From positions 97,383,485-97,447,484 of the forward strand of contig NC_073695.1 of the NCBI RefSeq assembly GCF_029784165.1: a DNA stretch of 64,000 bases, given 5' to 3'. Of this stretch, positions 55,906 to 64,000 are shown piece by piece. Each line of letters opens with the position of its first letter. The first letter of the stretch is position 1. The translations under genes and the position numbers were made by a program. The notes under the pieces are model-generated. The model was not told where the DNA came from. It did not search any database and saw only the letters and a list, made by a program, of their open reading frames with translations. The DNA is from Wyeomyia smithii (taxonomy: Eukaryota; Arthropoda; Insecta; Diptera; Culicidae).

Positions 55906-57829
55906 CAATTGTCAGGAATATTTGATTTTTTGAGTTATTCGATTTCGCTGTTTCAGCATCCGACTACAGATTTTTCACGAAAAAATTGTTAGCGATTGTC
56001 AATGGATAGGTACAAGTTGTGATTTTCGTTTGATTAAAGTAATTTCCGCAAAGTTTCTCCATTATAAATGTGTTCCCGAGTATTTTTCAAAACCATATGA
56101 ATTATGATTAAGTGCACTGGCGGCGAAAACCCACGATGTCAACGATAAGAGTTTTATCTTTCAGAACAAAGTTCGTGGAAATCAACAGATTGTATGAATG
56201 AACTTTATTATTATTTATTATGATTGTAAAAATAGTCACGAAGACGTACCGAATTATCTTACGGATCATGCCTCAAAACCTGAATCAACCAAAATTATGT
56301 ATTGAAACAAGATTTTACATAAAGCTTCCGGAAATCTATGTATTACAAGCAAAAAGCACAGAAGATATATACCTGATAAAGGCAAAATTACAACTGCAAG
56401 TTAGCCATTTGAGAGTGGCTAGTGTGAAGAAAAAAACACACCCATAAAACATACCCATATCATTGCGAACTTAATTTAATTGTTAAGATTATATTACCAT
56501 ACAAATGATTGCTGCATCTCTGGGTGATGAAATATGAATAATCAAAATTTTCCTTCGCAACGACTAGTGTTTATCTCTGATGAATAATAAAATCATTCCA
56601 TAGAGCACTGGTATCTTTGAGGTTACTCATTCATTTTTGGCTCAATGTATTCCTTGACTGATTTCTGGTGACACATTCGTCTATCAACCAATGAAATTTT
56701 AATTATCACTTGCACACTAAAAGCTGGCTGCTATGGATAAATGCTTCATCAACGTTAGTCGGTTCGATGTGGATTTTGAGCTGCGAATGTTTTTCTTGCG
56801 GCAAGATTGTAAGTCAACATACACAAGTTTAACAATCCTATTAGACCACCTGTCAACAAACGCAAACACATCAACAGTGTTTTTTTCTGAATTTTTTTAA
56901 ATTGATTCAACCTCAAAACCCTGAGTATGTTTTGATTTTTTTTTCGCCTTTGAGCTTTCTGTAAATCAAAGCACAGCAACGTTTTGATTGTTTTGGCTTC
57001 TATTCACGATAATTTTTCACACAAATCAAAACATGTTTTGTCCCTATTAAAAAGAGAAAAAATACCAGTTTGAACTTTACAAAATAGACTTCAAAGTCTA
57101 AAACTTAAGTTTTTTCGAATGTTAAAAGATCGGGCATGAAAGAAGTTTAAAAACAATATTTTAAAAACTATATTTTCGAAATCTATTATTATTTTTATTT
57201 AATTGGGATAGATTAAAAAAACTGTTCAAAAATTTGTTTGGATTTATTCAAGTTCACCGTTCGACGTTTAAAGCCAACGGTTCTCAAATTGGGGTACCTC
57301 AGCAAGAACGCAAAAAAATATTCTAGACATTTATCCTTTTCTTAATTTTTGTGAATCTTTTTAAATTTATTCTACATCATATGATTTGCTATGTAAATAA
57401 ATCTATTTCAATTAATGTCAGTTTGACTATTGTGAATGAATTTACAATTAGTTATCAACCTAGGCCGAAGAAGTATAAGATAACTGTTATAACAATTACA
57501 GGAGCGAGACCAATTTAATGAGGCGTTAATACTTGCTCCTATTTTCACGTAAAACACAGGCTGCATCCGCCAAGCGTTTAATAATAATACTCGAGCGTGA
57601 TAAAATGTTTAGTGCCACACGCGCGATCGAATCCCATTTTTTAATAGTAGAACTTTGTAAATATTATTGCCAGTATATTAATAGGCACACCATAATTAGA
57701 ACGATAAAGCGATCAAATATCAGTCTTTTTCACCGCGGAAAAAGGTTAAGCACCTTGTTTTAAGGTCGCTTACGAGCAACGATAACTGTAGTACCTTAGA
57801 ATTACTTTTGTAAGTGTGTGTGCGTGTAG
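55906..57829. other. 1.9 kb without recognised genes
   Basis: AT-rich, mostly unique-looking DNA. The short frames at 56220-56447, 56755-56979 and 57533-57763 have no recognised domain or splice context. The patch near 57500-57780 (TGCATCCGCCAAGCG, CACGCGCGATCGAATCCC) is GC-richer and might be regulatory. Confidence 0.35.
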
Positions 57830-57831
57830 TA

Positions 57832-58133
57832 CACAGTAAAGAAAATTTACATTACTTTAAATGCACATAGATGGAGCATTGGAAACCACGTAATATTTCG
57901 TGTGGCATTATATTCACATGCAAAGTAAATGAATATATTGTGAATTTGCATGCATATTTATATTCGAAGCTTTAAGTTTATATCAATTAACGTACAAATT
58001 TACATGTCTTAAAACGATTCTGTATTGTACATTATTTACGATGTGAAATTGTATATGTTTTTCACTTTATGTGCTAGAAATCGTTATGTGCTTTCATTTG
58101 TATTAGTAGTAAATTTCATTTTTTGGTACTGTG
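57832..58133. mobile_element. 302-bp TA-flanked MITE with CACAGTA termini
   Basis: CACAGTAAAGAAAATTTAC at the left is matched by GTAAATTTCATTTTTTGGTA then CTGTG at the right, with TA on both sides. The interior is AT-rich with scattered ATGCACAT/ATGTGAAT motifs. It is non-coding. Confidence 0.75.
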
Positions 58134-59570
58134 TAGCCATTAGATCTGTCACTTAATTGGGAATGGTGTGACGTTGTCTTTCGACCAGAATTATCTTAAA
58201 CTATAGGTGTAAAACTTCGAGTAAACTTCTCAAATCAACGTTGATTTGAAACATCCAATATGTTTATCAAGTAAAACCAATTTCAACAGCAAATGCCAAT
58301 GGAAACATGCTAATTGCCCGTTAAGTTTATTGAATAATTCAAACGAATCGATCAATGTTTAATCAGCCGCGTCCGTAGGTTCTGAGCTGGATAGCAACAG
58401 GTTTTCCCGGTATCGGAACTTCCCCCCATCCCACTCTGCTCACCGTTAACACAACAAAGCCGCTTCCCAGGCGCCTACTGATAGTATGTTGATATTGACA
58501 AATTACAATCTAACCGCAATGCCCTGCAGCATGAAAGTCTGGAAGCTGACGCAAGGGGCAGAAATAATTTCGAGAACGTTGATAAACACTGTCAATATAG
58601 CACAAATAGGTTGGTATGGGTACTGGCCGATGTATCACATTGGAAAACTAGCCAGCAGCCACGTCGTACCTTGAGACTTGGCTTTATTTGTATGCATTTA
58701 TTATACCGTGCGACGTCAGTGTTTGAACATGCCACATGCCGCCGATGCGTGATTGTTACTGTAAATAGCCACGCGCAAAGATAATTGGCTATGCAGCTAA
58801 TTGTTATACATTGTCATCCTAATTGCTACTACTTTTACAACATCGGCGCCATTAGTTAAACTCGCTCTGGAAGGCAGATAGCTAAAACCGTTTTGTTATG
58901 TGCAAATATCCGATTGCGGTATTCAACGCTTCTGTATCATTTCCGTGAGAATTTCACGCGTTGTTAACGTAACTAATTGACGATGACTGTGCTACTTATT
59001 TGAAAGATCGCTGATGAAACATGATAAGCATCTATGTTTTGGCGACCAAAATGCGATATGTCTTCAGATCACTTGGACTTATCGAAATCAGGAAAAAGCC
59101 TCAAAGTCATCGGAAGGGCACAAAATCAAAACAAACTAGGCATCCAACCGCTCTAGAACATCTTTGTAGACCTCTACAGTTGTCAACTGATGCATTTTGC
59201 TCCACGACAATGCCAAACCTCAAGTGGCAAACGTCGTGAAACCTCTTTTAGAAATGCAGAATTCAAAAGATGAATCACGCCCATGCCTTACCTACATCAG
59301 TGACGGAGACATCACTCAATCTGATTTACATTCATTCTGGTCCATGAAGTATGACTTGTCAGAGCGACAACATCAAAAATGCCAAAAAATGGATTGAATA
59401 ATTCATCAAATTCAAAGTCGAACATTCTGAGTAATTCCAGTGTCCTAACATGTTTAAAAAAACTATGAGACATTGTAAAAAATACCATAAAATAATACAA
59501 GTCCCTAATATTTTGGAGAAAAAAAGTAATGATTGCTTTGATCAGTCACGTGAACTTGGCCGTAAAATCA
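58134..59570. other. 1.4 kb without recognised genes
   Basis: Part of this (58360-58680) is GC-richer and unique-looking (CAGCCGCGTCCGTAGGTTC, then CCCCCATCCCACTCTGC). The frames at 58486-58674 and 59021-59397 show no family signature. It may be regulatory DNA upstream of the candidate exon at 59950, but nothing direct shows it. Confidence 0.35.
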
Positions 59571-59574
59571 TACT

Positions 59575-59650
59575 ACAGTAACTATTCGCTAACTGGGCAC
59601 GCTTTAACTGGGCTTCTTTTTAACTGGGCGCTCGCTAACTGGGAGAATTC
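59575..59650 (+). repeat. Cluster of AACTGGGC motifs
   Basis: CTAACTGGGC, TTTAACTGGGC, TTTAACTGGGCGC and GCTAACTGGGAG occur within about 65 bp. It looks like one end of a MITE (starting ACAGTAACTATTCGCTAACT), but no matching opposite end was found. Confidence 0.55.
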
Positions 59651-59949
59651 CAGGCCTATGAAAAGCACAGGCGCGTCTAAAGCCTAGAAAATTCTCAGTT
59701 TAAAAGACAACAAACGTCAAATATCAAAACGAACGGGGGGCATGTGTATTGGGAACGAAATTTAAAAACTTGAAGTTTTTCCAATCAAGCATATTTAAAA
59801 TACAAAAACAATAATATTGCTGGTGAATGTACTCGCTATTTAAAAGCAAAGCTTAAAATCTTTATTTGATTACAATTAAATTAATGACCCTGTTTTTAAG
59901 CCCCCCACCTTCGAGCGTGCCGCAACTTGAATGCTAGTAATACACCTAC

Positions 59950-60229
59950 CTACCTACTATAATTTCTCTTTTCGCACGTTTGATGTATTCCAGCCGCAGC
60001 TGACCGGATACTCGACGACGGCGCCTACCCAGCATCCAGCCTTCAATGGGTTGACACGCGCTCCGGCGGTTGTTCCTAGCGACGGGGAATAAAACACAGT
60101 TTGTTCGTGCCAACCACAGTGCATACGGTCAATTCGCAATTCGATCCTCCAACGGCAACGCCTGGCCGGCCGTCGCTTGCGTCTAAACAACACGGTTTTG
60201 CGAGAAAGTGAATGGGTTATTTTCCGGAG
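59950..60229 (+). promoter_or_regulatory. Candidate first exon / 5' UTR with short coding start
   Basis: This GC-rich, unique-looking block stands out from its AT-rich surroundings. It ends at the strong donor GGAG|GTAAGT (donor at 60230-60231). The last ATG, at 60212, would give MGYFPE and leave the exon in phase 0. No downstream exon is identifiable before the LINE at 61060, so the rest of the gene would lie beyond the window. Confidence 0.35.
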
Positions 60230-60231
60230 GT

Positions 60232-61059
60232 AAGTAATTAATACAACAGAGAAATAATATCGAATGCGGTTGGGTGCTGTGACGTTCGTTTGTACCAGAG
60301 GGAACTGTATGTCTCTCCAGTTTACATTTTACCCCGGATTGGACAAGCACCCGAGTAAAAATAGATCGAAAACAAATCGTCGTGATATTTCATTCGGAAA
60401 CCATTTTCAAGTGGCCGGCGGCTGTGCATGCGATATCGGAAGCATTCGCAGCGAGAAACACTTTGTTTATACCGACGGATGGGAACTTGAAAATTTATCG
60501 ACTTGGTAAATCGATCAATTAAAATATTTGCGCTCCACTTTCACGGACGACTCGCAGGATGGTTGAAGAACGTTGAGTGATTCACCGTACATATTAACAT
60601 ACACGAGTGTACTTTCAATTCACACGTGCGAGAAAACGAGCTGCTTTTTGGCGTTCCGTCGAAAGACACAAATTGAACATATTTTAAATAATGGCAAATA
60701 CCGGAATGTGGTTGAATACTTTCTGTTGACTAGAACACCAAGTTCAACAGTGGTTGAATACTTTCTGTTGACTAGAACACCAAGTTCAACAGTTCGATTT
60801 AGAAATTGTGGTGTAGGTGGATATTTTCTCTGCCAATTATTGGTTTTGAAAAAGAGAGATCATTGAAAGGGAAGTTAAATTTTGTTACAGTCCGGCAGAC
60901 CGTCGTTAGTTATGAAATGAGAAAATTTTCAGAGCGTCTACAGTATTCAAAATGTCAACGAATTAATTTTATGAAAAGCGTTTGTGAATCGAAGAACACT
61001 GATAATTTTTTTTTGATTTTTAATCTAGAGTTTATCACTAAATTTAGAAGAGCATTAAA
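60232..61059. other. No gene; 42-bp tandem duplication inside
   Basis: The frames at 60264-60509 and 60573-60866 have no recognised domain. The second owes its length to a perfect duplication of a 42-bp unit (60708-60749 and 60750-60791). Confidence 0.5.
60708..60791 (+). repeat. Perfect 2 x 42-bp tandem repeat
   Basis: The unit starts GTGGTTGAATACTTTCTGTT and ends CACCAAGTTCAACA. The two copies are identical. 42 is a multiple of three, so frames pass through unbroken, but no gene is supported. Confidence 0.9.
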
Positions 61060-64000
61060 TTTGTTTTTAAATAGTTTATTTGACACGGCACGATACAATT
61101 TATGTTTAACTGAGCCAAGTACATTTTTTTTAAATTCTAAATTAGCAGGAAAAAGAGGGAGGCCTTTTCTTTATTCTCGCGGCCGACTACGAGCTAGTGG
61201 GGATTTAAGGTGAGAGGAGGGGAGTTACAATTTTGATTTTAACTATATTGAGTTATACGATTTATTTATTTGTACATGGCTAAGCAGTGATGTTCTATTT
61301 GAGCAGTTTGGACTGAGGTGTCTGCGTGAACATGAAGATGCCGAGTCTTCGTTTGGGTGTCTCCAGCTTAGTGTATCATCTTCTTTCAGCGTGTAGCGGG
61401 AATGGTAATCTAACAAATAGATAGAAGAGTTTCATATTTTAATACCAGCGTGTTTTATGAAAACGTATAGCTGTGTCATGTACTGGAGATCACCGCTTCC
61501 CAGAATGTCTCTAACGGGTACGTTCGGTTGTTTTCCTCGGGCCCGAAGGGAATCTATAAGCTCAGACCTAACACCACAGTATTCGGTACACGACCAAACA
61601 ACATGCTCGATGTCATGGTAGCCATCGCCACAAACGCAGTGATTACTGTCTACAAGCCCTATACGAAAGAGATGCGTGTTTAACGTGTAGTGATTGGACA
61701 TAAGTCTGGACATCACGCGAATGAAGTCCCGACCTACATCCAACCCCTTGAACCATGCTTTCGTCGATACCTTAGGAAAAATGGAATGTAGCCACCGTCC
61801 CAGTTCATCTGAGTTCCATGATGATTGCCAACTGTTGAGTGTTCTCTGACGCAAAATGCTATAAAATTCATCATAAGCAATTGGTCTTTCATAAATATCG
61901 CCGTCAATAGCACCCACCTTAGCTAAAGAGTCAGCCTTTTCGTTACCCGGAATCGAGCAATGAGAAGGGACCCACGCTAAGGTAACCCGGTAATTTTTAT
62001 CTGTTAAAGCACTTAAAAACCGCCGTATTTTCCCCAGGAAATACGGGGTGTGCTTCACAGGCTTCATTGATCGCAGAGCCTCAATGGCACTGAGACTATC
62101 TGTGAAGATGAAGTAGTGGTCTATGGGTAGGGTTTCGATGATTCCAAGAGAGTACTGAATAGCAGCAAGTTCTGCGACGTACACGGAAGCAGGAGCATCG
62201 AGTTTGTAGGAGGCGGTAAAATTTTCGTGGAAAACACCAAAGCCAGTGGACTCATCTAGATTAGATCCGTCAGTGAAAAACCTTTTATCATAACTAACAT
62301 GTTTAAACTTATTGGAAAAAATCTTAGGGATCTCTTGGGGTCGCAATTGATCCGGGATACCAGAAATGTCTTGTTTCATGGTGGTGTCGAAGAATATAGC
62401 ATTATTAGAAGTAGCTAAAAGTGCGACATTGGAGGAATCGTATGAAGAAGGATTAATATCTTGAGCCATATAGTCAAAATATAAAGTCATAAATCTGGAT
62501 TGAGATTGAAGGTCGACCAACCTCTCGAAATTTTCAATTACTAATGGGTTCATAACTGTGCATCGAATTAGCAACCGGTAAGAGAGATTCCAAAAACGAT
62601 GTTTCAATGGAAGAATACCCGCTAGCACTTCAAGACTCATCGTATGGGTCGACTGCATGCAACCCAAGGCAATACGCAAACAACGATATTGTATTCTCTC
62701 TAATTTTATAATATGCGTGTTCGCGGCGGAGCGAAAGCAGAAACAGCCGTACTCAAGAACTGACAATATCGTTGTTTGGTATAACCTTAGAAGGTCTCCT
62801 GGGTGAGCACCCCACCAAGTTCCGGTAATCGTACGAAGAAAATTAATCCTCTGTTGGCATTTTTGTGTCAGATACCTAATATGACAAGCCCAGGTGCATT
62901 TAGAGTCGAACCAGACCCCGAGATATTTAGCGACTAAAACCTGAGAGATCGTTTTACCCGTTAGTAGGAGCTGCAGCTGAGCTGGGTTATGCCTCCTAGA
63001 AAAAACGACCAGCTCAGTTTTCTCCGGAGAGAATTCGATACCCAGCTTAAGAGCCCATTCAGACAAATTGTCTAAGGTATCTTGCAATGGTCCTTGCAGA
63101 TCGCTAGCCTCGCCACCAGTAATGGATACAACGCTATCGTCTGCAAGTTGCCTTAGCGTGCATGAATTTGCAAGACATTCATCGATGTCATTGACGTAAA
63201 AATTATATAAGAGAGGACTTAAACATGAGCCCTGGGGGAGGCCCATGTAACTAATTCGGGAAGTTGTCGAATCGCCATGTGAGAAATACATATGCTTTTC
63301 TGACAACAAATTGAGCAAAAAGTTATTCAAATTTGGTGAAAGTCCCTGCGAATGAAGTTTCGCGCTTAAAACTTCTACAGAGACAGAGTCAAAAGCCCCC
63401 TTAATATCCATGAACGCAGAAGCCATTTGCTCTTTTCGAGCAAAGGCTAGTTGAATTTCAGTAGAAAGCAACGCTAGGCAATCGTTCGTCCCTTTGCCCC
63501 GGCGAAAGCCAAATTGAGTATCTGAAAGTAACCCGTTTGTTTCGACCCATTTGTCTAACCGTAAGAGGATCATTTTCTCCATTAATTTCCGGAGGCAAGA
63601 GAGCATCGCAATCGGCCTATATGAATTGTGATCAGAGGCAGGTTTCCCGGGTTTCCGAATAGCAATGACTTTTACCTCCCTCCAGTCATGCGGAACAATA
63701 TTTAGCTCAAGAAAATTGTTGAACAAATTCAACAAGCGTCTTTTTGCAGAGTCGGGTAGGTTCTTCAACAGGTTGAATTTTATTCTATCTAACCCTGGAG
63801 CCTTATTGTTGCACGACAGGAGAGCCATTGAAAATTCCAACATCGAAAATGGAGGCTCTTCCGTAGTTACTAATAACGCGTCGCGAAAGGTTTTCTGTTC
63901 CGGTACAGAGTCTGGACAGACCTTTTTGGCAAAATCGAGTATCCAGCGATCTGAATACTCCTCGCTTTCATTCGAAACGTCACGGTTCCGCATGCGCCTG
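61060..64000 (-). mobile_element. I-clade LINE (MosquI-like), 3' part, running off the right edge
   Basis: The element's 3' UTR lies at 61060-61431 on the minus strand and ends with TATCGTGCCGTGTCAAATAA, close to the 3' ends of the copies at 25312 and 32590. ORF2 occupies 61432 to the window edge. The older copy at 24605-25320 and the stub at 32535 belong to the same family, so at least three insertions of it lie in 64 kb. Confidence 0.9.
61432..64000 (-). CDS. LINE ORF2: reverse transcriptase + RNase H + zinc knuckle (5' end off window)
   Basis: An uninterrupted frame enters from the right edge; its first Met in view is at 63993 and the stop lies at 61432 (853 aa from that Met). Counting from it, RT signatures are KVIAIRKPGKPASDHNSYRP (about 108-127), AFMDIKGAFDSV (motif A, about 193), GLPQGSCLSP (about 251) and QLADDSV with LADD (283-286), where most elements have a YxDD box. 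RNase H follows with D575 (FFTDGS), E608 (VAELAAI), D632 (FTDSLSAI), H678 and D688 (WVPSHCSIPGNEKADSL). A C-terminal zinc-binding motif reads HCVCGDGYHDIEHVVWSC. RNase H is typical of I-group LINEs. The endonuclease and ORF1 lie beyond the window. All catalytic residues in view are intact, so the copy looks young and may be active. Confidence 0.93.
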   Translation of the reverse strand, partial: RRMRNRDVSNESEEYSDRWILDFAKKVCPDSVPEQKTFRDALLVTTEEPPFSMLEFSMALLSCNNKAPGLDRIKFNLLKNLPDSAKRRLLNLFNNFLELNIVPHDWREVKVIAIRKPGKPASDHNSYRPIAMLSCLRKLMEKMILLRLDKWVETNGLLSDTQFGFRRGKGTNDCLALLSTEIQLAFARKEQMASAFMDIKGAFDSVSVEVLSAKLHSQGLSPNLNNFLLNLLSEKHMYFSHGDSTTSRISYMGLPQGSCLSPLLYNFYVNDIDECLANSCTLRQLADDSVVSITGGEASDLQGPLQDTLDNLSEWALKLGIEFSPEKTELVVFSRRHNPAQLQLLLTGKTISQVLVAKYLGVWFDSKCTWACHIRYLTQKCQQRINFLRTITGTWWGAHPGDLLRLYQTTILSVLEYGCFCFRSAANTHIIKLERIQYRCLRIALGCMQSTHTMSLEVLAGILPLKHRFWNLSYRLLIRCTVMNPLVIENFERLVDLQSQSRFMTLYFDYMAQDINPSSYDSSNVALLATSNNAIFFDTTMKQDISGIPDQLRPQEIPKIFSNKFKHVSYDKRFFTDGSNLDESTGFGVFHENFTASYKLDAPASVYVAELAAIQYSLGIIETLPIDHYFIFTDSLSAIEALRSMKPVKHTPYFLGKIRRFLSALTDKNYRVTLAWVPSHCSIPGNEKADSLAKVGAIDGDIYERPIAYDEFYSILRQRTLNSWQSSWNSDELGRWLHSIFPKVSTKAWFKGLDVGRDFIRVMSRLMSNHYTLNTHLFRIGLVDSNHCVCGDGYHDIEHVVWSCTEYCGVRSELIDSLRARGKQPNVPVRDILGSGDLQYMTQLYVFIKHAGIKI

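Overview
The window reads as nuclear DNA of an insect, most probably a culicine-type mosquito. That is an inference from small introns (56 bp in the methyltransferase gene), AT-rich non-coding DNA, I-clade, RTE-clade, LOA-like and Jockey/CR1 LINEs of types I associate with mosquitoes, two tRNA-derived SINE families, and many short inverted-repeat elements. No species name is claimed.

Host genes lie in the first 20 kb. (1) The last two exons of a gene entering from the left (+; 187-237 and 1516-1851) encode a four-cysteine zinc ribbon followed by an NWPQ/polyglutamine tail. (2) A complete METTL2/METTL8-type tRNA N3-methylcytidine methyltransferase (+; 5031-6239) has two overlapping alternative 5' exon forms. 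One predicts a cytosolic protein and the other a protein with a mitochondrial presequence. (3) A complete HAD phosphatase of the 4-nitrophenylphosphatase/phosphoglycolate phosphatase family (-; 19704 down to 6489) has four exons. Its last intron is 12.1 kb and full of transposons. Genes 2 and 3 are convergent, with about 250 bp between their stop codons.

The 12.1-kb intron holds a nested stack. A Harbinger-like element (about 7.62-12.03 kb) contains a hAT-type element (7885-11538, perfect 8-bp target duplication). That in turn contains three tandem units carrying a decayed histone H2A.Z-like sequence, and a SINE (10490-10972). An eroded RTE LINE (12.54-15.12 kb), a TTAA-flanked MITE (16670-16824) and a 1.2-kb inverted-repeat element (16846-18022) follow. 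Before the genes, at 1.99-3.84 kb, there is a satellite array of about ten monomers of two types.

From 20 to 64 kb I find no certain host coding gene. There are two candidate first exons with good splice donors (about 44425-44607 and 59950-60229). The rest is LINE remains (20.7-21.8, 22.2-22.7, 24.6-25.3, 52.8-55.9 and 61.06-64.0 kb), SINEs (24.2, 25.7, 31.1, 36.4, 36.8, 43.1-43.7 kb), hAT-type elements with 8-bp duplications (including a 950-bp near-perfect foldback at 35227-36176), TA-flanked MITEs, a long-inverted-repeat transposon with a transposase-like pseudogene (47.9-50.25 kb), and an uninterrupted 1025-bp TCTG microsatellite (51761-52785). The largest intact reading frame is an I-clade LINE ORF2 (61432-64000, minus) running off the right edge.

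All coordinates are hand-counted. Exon borders and target-site duplications were counted to the base; borders marked 'about' are estimates. Family names come from recognised motifs, not from searches.
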